DNA from: JAXLWB01 sp046328715
GTDB taxonomy: Bacteria; Chloroflexota; Anaerolineae; Caldilineales; Caldilineaceae
Direction: 5' to 3'
NCBI GenBank assembly: GCA_046328715.1
Contig: JAXLWB010000072.1
Coordinates: 1-39,113, forward strand
DNA: 39,113 nt
Under the pieces are notes generated by a model. That model was not told the origin of the DNA. It made no database searches and was given only the letters and a program-made list of their open reading frames with translations. Position numbers and translations under genes: made by a program. Within the stretch, counting starts at the first letter, position 1, and each line of letters begins with the position of its first letter. Of the stretch, positions 8,463-17,069 are shown one piece after another.

Positions 8463-8851
8463 TTAATGCCACCTTAACAAAGCAGTTTGTCAATCGTCTT
8501 CCGGGAAGGCTGTAGCTACAGACCTGCTCATATATAGATCCTTTATAGATCCTTCCCGGAATAGATCCTTCCCGGAAGATTGCATAATTACTCTGTTAAT
8601 CATACGTTAAGCTAGGTGGGCTGATTGATTACCGATGCGGTTTGAGATGATTCGTGAAACGTGATGCGTGAATTCCCGCCCGTGTCTTGCGCTTCACGAG
8701 TTGTGGTTCAGACAAGACATGATCAGGCACCCCTGGGAGCGCTATTGATCAATTTTTGGACATCGATTGGGCTGTACATTGGCTAATGGCTGGGGGTTTA
8801 CTATGAACAGAGATTCTGTGCTGTACGGCACTGTTCATAGGAGATTCCCAC
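8463..8851. other. Intergenic region with hairpin and tandem repeat, no gene seen
   Basis: This 389-bp region carries the 8497-8579 inverted/tandem repeat described separately. Apart from that there is only the Shine-Dalgarno of the next gene (ggagat, about 8840). No convincing coding frame on either strand. Confidence 0.6.
8497..8579. repeat. Inverted repeat with an internal 16-bp tandem duplication
   Basis: The left arm tcttccgggaagg (8497-8509) pairs perfectly with ccttcccggaaga (8567-8579). Within it the 16-mer tagatccttcccggaa occurs twice head to tail (8546-8561 and 8562-8577), after a partial copy, tagatcctt, at 8535. It lies 35 bp after the SDR stop and could terminate that transcript. 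Confidence 0.7.
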
Positions 8852-11290
8852 ATGTCCACTCGTTTATCTACTGTTCCGCTGTTGTTGACGTTGCTCTTGT
8901 TACTCTGCGTGTATCCTAAGGTGGCGCAGGCTGGAGCTATTCTCAGCGGACCATTGGTACAGGTCACGGATACTGGGTTGGGTGAGTTTGGTAATGGCGA
9001 ACGGCCAGCCATCGCCGCATTCGGCTCGACGCTGTATGCGGTTTGGGGCGATACACGAACCTTCGCCCCAACTGCCTTTGCCAACTACGAAGCGCTCTTT
9101 GCCAAATCAACGGATGGCGGTCTCACCTGGAGCAGCAATCAGATCATCAGCGATCCGGATTGGGACGGCGGTGCAACCGAGTACCACACGATTGCCGTCG
9201 CACCGGATGGCACGATCTACGTTGCCTGGTATCTCGAACGTTGTTCTAGCTTTGGCGACCCGGCGAAGTGTGGCGGTGAGGATCGAGAAAACGACATCCG
9301 ATTGGCGATCAGCCAGGATGGTGGCAAAAATTTCACGCTGGTCACCTTTTGGGATGGTGATGATGATCAAAGCGCCATTCTTGCCCCACAGATCGCAGTC
9401 GATCCGAACATCAGCATCTTCTACGGACTAGTCGATGACTACCTCAGCGACGAGCAACACGATATCTACCTGCGCGGCATCGATCCCGCTTCGGGGGACA
9501 AGTGGCTGCTACAACTCAACAGCCAAAACGGCAGCGGGCGAGTGGCCGAACTGCTTGCCCCGCAGGGATTGGCTCTGGCCGCCCGCAATGGGGTAGTTTG
9601 CGCCGCTTGGGAAGATAGCCGCAGTGACGGTGCAATTTATGGCACCTGCTCGACCGACAAAGGCAAGAGCTTTGCCAACGACGCTCCCTTTTCGGCTGCC
9701 AATGGCTCTCACCCGCGGCTGGCGATTGCGCCGGATGGCAAGCTACAACTGCTCTACCAGATTGACGATAACCTTTTTGTGCGCACCTCTAGCAATCAAG
9801 GCAAGAATTGGACGATCCCACTGAAACTCAACACCGACTCGGATCGCACCTTCAACCAAACACTGACGGTGGATGCCAATGGCACGCTTGCGGTGCTGCG
9901 CCAAACGGTAGACAAGTCACTGCTTTACACCTCAATTGACGGCGGGCAGCGCTTTACCTCACGTGCCACCGGCGATGGCGACGCTGCCAAACTCACAACG
10001 ATCGGTGCAGGCGACCAGGCCCAGGCCGTTTGGATCGAAAAGCGGCGCAACAACTCGCAGGAGCAGATCTGGTCGAATCGGGCAATCCTGGATGCGACCC
10101 TGCCCACGACGCCAGGCAATGTGCAAGCGCAAGGCAAAGATCGCGCCATTAGCTTGAACTGGACACCTTCTAGTGACCATAACGGCATCGCCTTCTACGA
10201 TGTGTTGCGCTCGGCCAATGCGGCTGGCCCTTTTGCGCCGATCAACGCATTGGGCGTACAACAGACTACTTTCACTGATGTGGAACTGGACGGCAAACTC
10301 TATTTCTATCAGATCGTGGCAGTCGATGGTTCGGGCAATCGCAGCCTGGCTTCGACGCCAGTGAGCGCACAGGCTACCGTTGGCACGGATTTGTCTGCCT
10401 ACCAGGGAACGATTGCCTACCAGAGTAGCAATGCCATTCACCTTCGTTCCTTTGCCAATCTGGCCCAGGACCAGACTTTGGCTCCTGGTCTGCGCCCCTA
10501 TTTTGCAGCCGACGGCAAGCGCCTCTTCTACTACCAGGGCAGCAGCAAAAGCATCCTCTCGAACGCAATCGGCGGCGACGATGAGCGCACCCTTTTCAGC
10601 GAGAACAAACTGACTGAGCTCTACGATCTGACGCCCGATGGCGCAACCATTGGCCGCGTTGCTATCCAGGAGTATCAACAATTCGGTAACCCTGTGCCCT
10701 GCCAAGCCTTTGAACCACGAGTCGGCGGGACGAACGGCACTACAAATTTTAGCCAGGCCTCGGCCATCGTCACCGATCTGGCGCTGTCGCCGGATGGCAA
10801 ATGGCTTTTGTACCGTAACACTGGCGTCTGCAATACGGTAGCGATTGGCTACTTTACCGCGAAACTCTGTATCGCCAATCTCGTGACCAACCAGACGAGT
10901 TGTGATGACAGTCTCGATTATCGTTCGCCCAACTACTCCCCGGACAGCCGTTCATTGGTCTTTGCTGCGTCTTTTAGCGGCCAAATGGAGATCTGGAAGG
11001 CAGCGGTGCGAGTGGATGGTTCTCTTGCCAATTTTGCCCAGTTGACCCACGGTGATTCGGGCATCGTCTCGGACCATCCCCATTGGTCGTCGAATGGCAA
11101 GTCGATTATCTTTCAGCGTGATATCGATCCAGGCAGCGGCGTCAACCTGCAACTCTTTATACTGCAACAAGATGGTTCCAGCTTGCGCAGCCTCGGTATT
11201 GCAGGCGAGCAGCCCACTTGGTACAACGGTTCCACGCAGCCAAGCAATACAAATTCAGACTCCATTTTTTTGCCGCTGATCGTACGGTAG
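8852..11290 (+). CDS. Secreted BNR/sialidase-like propeller protein with Fn3, PD40 repeats and FLPLxxR tail
   Basis: An 812-residue exported protein with a signal peptide (MSTRLSTVPLLLTLLLLLCV). The N-terminal half contains Asp-box/BNR repeats (STDGGLTW, SQDGGKNF, STDKGKSF, SNQGKNW, SIDGGQRF) building a sialidase-type propeller. A fibronectin type III domain covers about residues 415-510 (PGNVQAQGKDRAISLNW, ending VAVDGSGNRS). The C-terminal half has PD40/TolB-like propeller repeats (SPDGKWLLYRN, SPDSRSLVFAASF, SSNGKSIIFQRD). A Ser/Asn-rich spacer leads to the exact C-terminus SIFLPLIVR. Catalytic residues of true sialidases are not evident, so binding is more likely than hydrolysis. A good Shine-Dalgarno (aggaga) is present. 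It is the first gene of the secreted-protein array. Confidence 0.88.
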   Translation: MSTRLSTVPLLLTLLLLLCVYPKVAQAGAILSGPLVQVTDTGLGEFGNGERPAIAAFGSTLYAVWGDTRTFAPTAFANYEALFAKSTDGGLTWSSNQIISDPDWDGGATEYHTIAVAPDGTIYVAWYLERCSSFGDPAKCGGEDRENDIRLAISQDGGKNFTLVTFWDGDDDQSAILAPQIAVDPNISIFYGLVDDYLSDEQHDIYLRGIDPASGDKWLLQLNSQNGSGRVAELLAPQGLALAARNGVVCAAWEDSRSDGAIYGTCSTDKGKSFANDAPFSAANGSHPRLAIAPDGKLQLLYQIDDNLFVRTSSNQGKNWTIPLKLNTDSDRTFNQTLTVDANGTLAVLRQTVDKSLLYTSIDGGQRFTSRATGDGDAAKLTTIGAGDQAQAVWIEKRRNNSQEQIWSNRAILDATLPTTPGNVQAQGKDRAISLNWTPSSDHNGIAFYDVLRSANAAGPFAPINALGVQQTTFTDVELDGKLYFYQIVAVDGSGNRSLASTPVSAQATVGTDLSAYQGTIAYQSSNAIHLRSFANLAQDQTLAPGLRPYFAADGKRLFYYQGSSKSILSNAIGGDDERTLFSENKLTELYDLTPDGATIGRVAIQEYQQFGNPVPCQAFEPRVGGTNGTTNFSQASAIVTDLALSPDGKWLLYRNTGVCNTVAIGYFTAKLCIANLVTNQTSCDDSLDYRSPNYSPDSRSLVFAASFSGQMEIWKAAVRVDGSLANFAQLTHGDSGIVSDHPHWSSNGKSIIFQRDIDPGSGVNLQLFILQQDGSSLRSLGIAGEQPTWYNGSTQPSNTNSDSIFLPLIVR

Positions 11291-12106
11291 AGAGCCGGAG
11301 GCAAGTTGCAGTTGCAAACAGATTTTTTACATTGCAACCTGCTTCCTGATTCCCCTTGCCCTTGTTACGATACCCTTACAGTTCTTCAGGCTCCATCTTG
11401 CTTCGCTTGACAATCGCCCTCACATAGTATTTACTGATCTTTAGTGTGATCTAATGCACAGAGCCACCGTGTCATGCTTGACCGTCTGTTCAGGATCGCT
11501 GTTGTAAAATACAAATAACTACTCAGGCAATCAAGAAGACTCATAGAAGACGTGCACTTGCCGACTCAAGTTCGTCAAACCCTTACCCGAGCATGCTTGG
11601 CTTGGTTTTCGGTGAGGTGGGTATGTTCTTCGCAACAACGAAATTGCAGAGATCGGGTGTACAAGGCGGAACGGTCACTCAGTCCTGCTTGTGACTCCGA
11701 ACAAATGGTAGTTATTGACATGATTATGAAGTCCTTCATCGAATCCCTTCTTCACCCTAAGGACGTATATATTTATTAGATATCAGTTATAACGTTCTGC
11801 CTTCCTTGCTGGTTTTATAACAGTATTTCTACATTTATAGCCATTGCAATAATAAATAGCCCACTTCCAAAGCCTTTTGCAATGGCTCAAGCGATTTCAT
11901 TAAAATATTTTGAAATTGCCCTATCGCCATAGTAGGCATCAAGCGGCGCTTTTCAACCACCAAAAGCGCTATAGGATGACAACCACGAATCGAAACTGAA
12001 CTTTGAATAAGGAGCGGACTTGCCTTTGCAAAGATAAAAGGCAAAAACTCCGTTCTTTAGCCAGAGCAGATTGATTGCAACCGCTAGTTAGATACAGAGG
12101 TGAACA
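11291..12106. other. Long non-coding gap, possibly with a decayed gene
   Basis: The gap is 816 bp with clearly lower GC around 11755-11870. A terminator-like imperfect hairpin follows the BNR gene at about 11305-11346 (gcagttgcaa, then ttgcaacctgc). An inverted pair, gccattgca (11840-11848) and tgcaatggc (11878-11886), resembles one at 38563. Short frames at 11552-11779 (+) and 11835-12044 (-) have no recognisable domain, no good ribosome site and odd composition. They may be remnants or chance. Confidence 0.5.
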
Positions 12107-13096
12107 ATGTCCAGACGGATCGTTGCTCAGGTCGGCGCGGTGTTGCTCGCATGCACTGCGATCCTTGCTTTTCTCGTTTTAGTGCCTGCCAGGCCACTTG
12201 TCAAGGCCGCTTTTGCTGCACAGCAGGCCGCTATCTTACAAAATTCGGATGCGGCTGATTTCGCGCCTGTGATTGCCTATCAGGCACGCGTAACCGATCC
12301 AACCACAGGCCAGCCCAAACCCAACGGCAGCTATCAGATGGTCTTTAGCCTCTATGTCAATGCCGAAAATGGTGGTTCACCTGGTTGGACCGAGACCAAG
12401 ACGATTCTGATCAACGGCGGTATGTTAAACACGTTGTTGGGTGATACCGCACCATTGCCCACGAACCTTTTCAACAGTACCGATACTCTTTATTTGGGCG
12501 TTACCTTTGCGGGCAACCCGGAGACGACACCCCGCCAGCGTTTGGCCTATGCCAGCCATGCAATTTTCAGTTACGAAGCTGCCCACGCAAAAAATGCCGA
12601 CAACGCTGGTAATGCTGGTAATGCCAGCAAATTGAATGGTCAAGATGCAAGTTTCTATGCCAAGGCAGCTCATCAACATTCCGGAAACGATATCACTTCA
12701 GGCACTGTCAGCCAGGAATTTATCGATGGGAACATCACGCGCGACGACGAAGTGATGAGTATTGTGCAAGCTAACGGCGGTAACGGATCGGGAATCAATG
12801 CCGATTATCTAGATGGTTATGATTCAACAAGCCTAGTCAAAACCTACAACAGTACCCAGGTCAATCAGACCACAGCGTTGGCTGCTGGAGGGCAGGAATA
12901 TTGGTTTACTTTTGGCTATGATGCAAATCAATTGGTGGTCTGGCGCGTGATACCAGCGGTTGTCGGTGCAAAGATGCGGGTCGATGTGGAGACCGAAATG
13001 TCCAACAATAATACCGTTACCTATTGGCTGCGTGTTTATAACACCGGCTCGGTGGCGTCGGGCTACCAACTGGTCCGCTATCATCTCTATCAATAA
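12107..13096 (+). CDS. Secreted modular protein, tail-fibre-like N-terminal region (paralogue 1)
   Basis: A 329-residue protein with a signal peptide or membrane anchor at residues 1-37. Residues 58-150 form a module common in secreted bacterial proteins: YQARVTDPTTGQPKPNGSYQ, then SLYVNAENGGSPGWTETK, LLGDTAPLP and TPRQRLAYASHAI. An Ala/Asn-rich region follows (NADNAGNAGNASKLNGQDAS) with an H-x-H-type AAHQHSG motif, as seen before trimeric or fibre-like domains. The last 100 residues are a separate, unrecognised beta-rich domain ending VRYHLYQ. It lacks the FLPLVxR tail. The Shine-Dalgarno is gaggtg. The N-terminal module is shared with the next gene, so the pair arose by duplication with a swapped C-terminal domain. 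Function unknown; surface structure or adhesin is a guess. Confidence 0.8.
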   Translation: MSRRIVAQVGAVLLACTAILAFLVLVPARPLVKAAFAAQQAAILQNSDAADFAPVIAYQARVTDPTTGQPKPNGSYQMVFSLYVNAENGGSPGWTETKTILINGGMLNTLLGDTAPLPTNLFNSTDTLYLGVTFAGNPETTPRQRLAYASHAIFSYEAAHAKNADNAGNAGNASKLNGQDASFYAKAAHQHSGNDITSGTVSQEFIDGNITRDDEVMSIVQANGGNGSGINADYLDGYDSTSLVKTYNSTQVNQTTALAAGGQEYWFTFGYDANQLVVWRVIPAVVGAKMRVDVETEMSNNNTVTYWLRVYNTGSVASGYQLVRYHLYQ

Positions 13097-13137
13097 AAAT
13101 TCAAGTCGGTTCATTAATACCAGGGACAATTATGGTG

Positions 13138-13182
13138 AAATAGCGAACTAGTTCGCCGTTCGCCACTTGTAACTCGCTATTT
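13138..13182. terminator. Intercistronic hairpin
   Basis: The arms aaatagcga (13138-13146) and tcgctattt (13174-13182) pair perfectly and are followed by a short T run. Between the arms is a direct gttcgcc repeat. It lies between the two paralogues and could be a partial terminator or a processing site. Confidence 0.4.
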
Positions 13183-13204
13183 TTACAACGTAAAGAGGTA
13201 AAAG

Positions 13205-14464
13205 ATGAAACGCTGGTTTACATTATCACTGGGTATTATCCTGGGAGCCGTCATCATGCTGGGAGTTGTCGCAAGTCGACAGGCAGATGCAAGCACCACA
13301 GTAGAAACTGAAAAAGTCTTGGCTGCGATGACGCTGGAAGGGAATGCTTCCACAGCGTTGATCAATTACCAGGGACGCTTGCTTGATGCAACAACGGGTC
13401 AGCCCAAGGCCGATGGCTCCTATCAGATGTTGTTTAGTATCTATAGTGTCGCCAACAACGGCTCTCCGCTGTGGACTGAGACCAAAAGCGTCACGGTCAA
13501 CAAGGCGCTGTTTAGCACCTTGTTGGGTGATACAAATGCTCTAGATCAGACAATCTTTAATGGTCAGGACCTTTATCTCGGGATCACGGTCGGTGCCGAC
13601 CCGGAAACTTCGCCTCGCCAGCGGATCACGCATAGCGCCTATGCTATCTTTGCCAATAAGGCGGATAGCGCAGCTCTTGCGACTCACGCCATTGAGGCAG
13701 ATAGCGCCACCAGTGCCAACAATGCTGCAAATGCTGACAACCTGGACAACCTCGACTCTACAGCCTTTGCGCTCAGCGGCCATACGCATGATGGCAGCAC
13801 GATCGTTGATGGTTCCATTACGGGAACTGATATTGCCGACGAAAGTATTAGCAGTGCAGACTTAGAGCCCGATGCAGTCGTTTCGTCGAATATTGCTGAT
13901 TTACAGGTAACCACCGCCGATCTCGCCAATGGCGCTGTGACTAGCCAAAAATTGGCAGCCGGGGTTGTTCCTAAATTCATCAGCTTACAAACCGAGGGAG
14001 CCTACCTCACAACTGGTGCTACCTATTCGAATGGTTTTGGCCCGAATGCTGGCATTCATCTGGCCGACGCTGCCAATGGCTCTTTTTACGTTGGGTTCAC
14101 GATTCCCCCGGATTTCACAACGGGTGCAACCTTAACTGCACGGTTCCTGTGGCACACCAGCGCTGCAAGCTGTCAGATCAGCTTTCCAGGCAATGCCATT
14201 AGTGTTGCACGACCAGGACGCAAGCACATCGTAGGCCAGAGCACGGCAACTGGTATCACAGTCGTCGGCGGTACAAAGCTCTTCGTACCCGCAACTGCCA
14301 ATCAAACCAATCAGACGTTGGTGACGATTGTAACGCCGGATGGCGTCACTCCATTGCAAGCAGGCGACTCGGTGATCTTTAGTCTCTTCCGTAGCGGGAC
14401 CAGTACAGATGATACCTGTACCGCAGATATGGTGATCCAGGGTATTTCGGTTACTTATTCCTAA
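13205..14464 (+). CDS. Secreted modular protein, tail-fibre-like N-terminal region (paralogue 2)
   Basis: A 419-residue protein with a signal peptide (MKRWFTLSLGIILGAVIMLG). The module at about residues 55-150 matches the previous gene closely (YQGRLLDATTGQPKADGSYQ, TLLGDTNALDQ, SPRQRITHSAYAIFANKADS). It is followed by the ANNAANADNLDNLDSTAFAL repeat and HTHDG. Residues 205-260 hold short beta-solenoid-like repeats built on I-x-D/DL-x-x-x-A-V (TGTDIADESISSADLEPDAV, ADLQVTTADLANGAVTSQKL), typical of fibre proteins. The C-terminal domain has two Cys residues but is otherwise unrecognised, and ends ISVTYS without the FLPLVxR tail. The Shine-Dalgarno agaggt is well placed. It is probably a surface fibre; function unknown. 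Confidence 0.82.
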   Translation: MKRWFTLSLGIILGAVIMLGVVASRQADASTTVETEKVLAAMTLEGNASTALINYQGRLLDATTGQPKADGSYQMLFSIYSVANNGSPLWTETKSVTVNKALFSTLLGDTNALDQTIFNGQDLYLGITVGADPETSPRQRITHSAYAIFANKADSAALATHAIEADSATSANNAANADNLDNLDSTAFALSGHTHDGSTIVDGSITGTDIADESISSADLEPDAVVSSNIADLQVTTADLANGAVTSQKLAAGVVPKFISLQTEGAYLTTGATYSNGFGPNAGIHLADAANGSFYVGFTIPPDFTTGATLTARFLWHTSAASCQISFPGNAISVARPGRKHIVGQSTATGITVVGGTKLFVPATANQTNQTLVTIVTPDGVTPLQAGDSVIFSLFRSGTSTDDTCTADMVIQGISVTYS

Positions 14465-14583
14465 TCGGAGTTGTGGATGGTGCATGGCGGGTCAACCGCA
14501 ATCCGCACTTCGTAATTTTCTTTATTTAGGCGCTTGATTCGTGGGCGTTTACCCTTTCAAACCCTGCTCAACAAGGTTGTATT

Positions 14584-16950
14584 ATGAAACGACTTGCCCT
14601 GGCTCCGATAGCAGTGATCATTGCCACACTTGTATTTGCGACCGTGATTCTGGCCCAATCCTCAGCTAACTTTGACATCAGTTGGCATGGGATGAGTGGC
14701 GGTGGACAACGCGCTTCGAGCAGCTTTGCTTTGCAAGACGCCTTAGGCCAGAACGTGATCGGCTCTTCGCAGAGTGCGAACTTTGTAGTGCAGGCTGGCT
14801 TTGTGGCTGGCTTGGATGGGTCGACACAGGCCAATGCGACAGCTACGCCGACGGCCACTCCTCTACCAACGCCGCAAGCGGGCGGCGATGCCTTTGAGGA
14901 TGACGATGTCTGTGCTCGATCCAAGACACTGGCAACAACCGGTGCCACGCAGACACACACCTTTCATGATGCTGGTGACACCGACTGGGTACGCTTCACT
15001 GCTGAAGCCGGCAAAACCTATGTCATTCGTGTCGAAAATGTCAGCGACCAATCGGACGCGGTAATCAATCTCTTTGATGTCTGCAACAACACGCAAAGCG
15101 GCAGCGGACAAAACTCCTTCGGCAACGAGGTGGTGCTCAACTGGAATGCTACCAAAAATGGCGATTATTTCTTACAGATCCTCCAGTTTGATGGCACGGT
15201 CTTTGGCAACGATGTCAACTATGATCTTTCGATCACCGTCGACGGCGTGCCGCCTGCTGCGCCGCAGAACCCGCGCTGTATTGCGGTAGATGCCACTACC
15301 ATCGGTGTCCAATGGAAGAAAAGCCCCGAGTTTGATGTCAATCGCTATCGGGTGAAGTACAATCGGCCCGACAATTCAGAAAGTGGAATTATCGATGTCA
15401 GCGGTGCCGACACCACCTTCACTCAAGTTTCAGGGCTGACCACGGGACAAGTCTATAACGTTACGGTGCGCGCCCTTGACTTCTCAGACAACCAGAGTGC
15501 AGCTTCGGGAACACTTGACTGTACACCCAACACACCGGTGGATACGACGCCGCCCGTTGTGACCCTGCAAGCCCCGGTCGGTAGCCCAACGATTAGCACA
15601 ACCAACAACTCGCTCACCTTTAGCGGCCTGGCGACTGACGCTGGCAATAACTTGAGCCGAGTCAAGGTAACCAATCAGACGCTCAACGTCAATGGCTGGG
15701 ACTATAGCCTGACCGGTGGCAGCGATAGCTTCCGTATAGAAAATCTGGCAATGGCCATCGGTGACAACACGATCAAGATCGAAGCCTTCGATGATAAAGG
15801 CAACAAGGGCGAAAAGACCGTAACTGTCAAGCGTTTGGGCCAAGCCAAGGGCGCGGTGATTATCATCGCTGGACGCAACGATACCAATGGCTTGCAGACC
15901 AACATCTACAACATCACCAACCGTGCCTATCGTATCTTCCAGAGCGGTGGCTTCAAAGAAGACGATATCTTCTACATTTCGCCCGTTCAACAGGACGCCG
16001 ATAACGATGGCGTGGCGGATGACGTCGATGCCACACCTGCCAATCCAACTGCGGTTGAGAATGCACTGAAAACCTGGGCCAATGGCAAGGTCGGTCCGGA
16101 TAAGCCGCTCTTTGTCTACTTTGCCGACCACGGCTTCGTCGACAAATTCTGTCTCGATGGCTGTGCCACAGGCAATTCGATCACGCCGAAGCAGGTCAAT
16201 GAATGGATCAGCGCGTTGGAGACATCAACTGGAGTCGATCAGGTCAATATCGTGATCGAAGCTTGTCTCTCGGGTAGTTTCATCAGCCGTGTTAATCCAG
16301 CCGATCTGAACACGCTCTCGAAGCCAGGCCGTGTCGTCATCACCTCGACCAGCGATGACAAGAATGCCTACGCCTCCGCCGAAGGGGCTTACTTCTCGGA
16401 TGCCTTCTTCTCCTGCATCGCTGACAGCCAGGATCTGCGTACCTGTTTTGACCAGGCCAAGGTCGCTGTCACCACGACCGGTGTCAACCAGTCGCCGCAG
16501 ATGGATGACAACGGCGATGCTGTTTATAACAACGGCGACGGTAGTGTGGCGCATACTCGCTTCGTCACTCGCTTCTTTGCTTCGGTGCGACCGCAGATTT
16601 CGAGCGCAGGAACAGTCCAATCCAGTGGTGCCACGCGTACACTCTTCGCCGAAGTAGAAGAAGGGGCTGAGAAAATTTCGTTGGTTTGGGCAGCAGTTTA
16701 TCCTCCAAGCTTTAGTGAACCAGTTGAGACAACCCTCAATCTCAATGTGCCGACCGTCAAACTCGAAGACCTCGACGGTGACGGACGCTATGAGTTTAAC
16801 TATGTCAATGGTTTCACCGAGCCAGAGACTGCGGTCAACAAATATCGCATTGTCTTCTACGCTCAGGACAAGAATGATATCAACGCAGTGCCCAAGGGAG
16901 ACCTGGGTGGCGGTACGCTAAAGGTCTTCTTGCCAGTGATCAGCCGGTAA
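14584..16950 (+). CDS. Secreted C13 (legumain-like) caspase-fold protein with PPC, Fn3 and Ig-like domains
   Basis: A 788-residue exported protein. After the signal peptide (residues 1-25) and a TATPTATPLPTPQ linker, a PPC domain covers about 100-215 (FHDAGDTDWVRFTAEAGKTY). An Fn3 domain (about 220-310) and an Ig-like segment (about 320-415) follow. The peptidase-like domain, about 418-640, has His516 in VYFADHGF and Cys561 in VIEACLSGSFI. This is the His-Gly and Glu-Ala-Cys-x-Ser-Gly pattern of clan CD family C13, so it is predicted to be active. An Asp-rich loop (DADNDGVADDVDAT) may bind calcium. A C-terminal beta domain ends exactly in KVFLPVISR. Target unknown. The next gene is another clan-CD-like protein, separated by an octamer element. 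Confidence 0.87.
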   Translation: MKRLALAPIAVIIATLVFATVILAQSSANFDISWHGMSGGGQRASSSFALQDALGQNVIGSSQSANFVVQAGFVAGLDGSTQANATATPTATPLPTPQAGGDAFEDDDVCARSKTLATTGATQTHTFHDAGDTDWVRFTAEAGKTYVIRVENVSDQSDAVINLFDVCNNTQSGSGQNSFGNEVVLNWNATKNGDYFLQILQFDGTVFGNDVNYDLSITVDGVPPAAPQNPRCIAVDATTIGVQWKKSPEFDVNRYRVKYNRPDNSESGIIDVSGADTTFTQVSGLTTGQVYNVTVRALDFSDNQSAASGTLDCTPNTPVDTTPPVVTLQAPVGSPTISTTNNSLTFSGLATDAGNNLSRVKVTNQTLNVNGWDYSLTGGSDSFRIENLAMAIGDNTIKIEAFDDKGNKGEKTVTVKRLGQAKGAVIIIAGRNDTNGLQTNIYNITNRAYRIFQSGGFKEDDIFYISPVQQDADNDGVADDVDATPANPTAVENALKTWANGKVGPDKPLFVYFADHGFVDKFCLDGCATGNSITPKQVNEWISALETSTGVDQVNIVIEACLSGSFISRVNPADLNTLSKPGRVVITSTSDDKNAYASAEGAYFSDAFFSCIADSQDLRTCFDQAKVAVTTTGVNQSPQMDDNGDAVYNNGDGSVAHTRFVTRFFASVRPQISSAGTVQSSGATRTLFAEVEEGAEKISLVWAAVYPPSFSEPVETTLNLNVPTVKLEDLDGDGRYEFNYVNGFTEPETAVNKYRIVFYAQDKNDINAVPKGDLGGGTLKVFLPVISR

Positions 16951-16954
16951 AGAC

Positions 16955-17049
16955 TGACAAGGTGACAAGATGAAATGATGACAAAATGAAGAGAAAATTT
17001 TGTAGGCTTTCTTGTCTTCTTGTCATCCGGTCATCTTGTCATCGGGTCT
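16955..17049. repeat. TGACAAGA-type octamer repeat element, best copy
   Basis: The left half has tgacaagg, tgacaaga, tgaaatga, tgacaaaa in 8-bp phase (16955-16986). The right half has tcttgtct, tcttgtca, tccggtca, tcttgtca, tcgggtct (17010-17049), again in strict phase and complementary to the left half. It fills almost the whole gap between the C13-like stop and the C25-like start and could fold into a long stem. Confidence 0.8.
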
Positions 17050-17069
17050 TCTCTTCACAAAACGAACCT

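Noticed and set aside
9000..11290. BNR protein as a true sialidase
   Set aside because: Asp-box repeats are clear, but the arginine triad and catalytic Tyr/Glu of sialidases could not be identified.
11552..11779. Small plus-strand frame in the 816-bp gap
   Set aside because: No Shine-Dalgarno, no recognisable motif, Cys/Arg-rich low-quality sequence.
11835..12044. Small minus-strand frame in the 816-bp gap
   Set aside because: It might be a decayed gene, but no domain is recognised and part of it is an inverted repeat; not strong enough to call.
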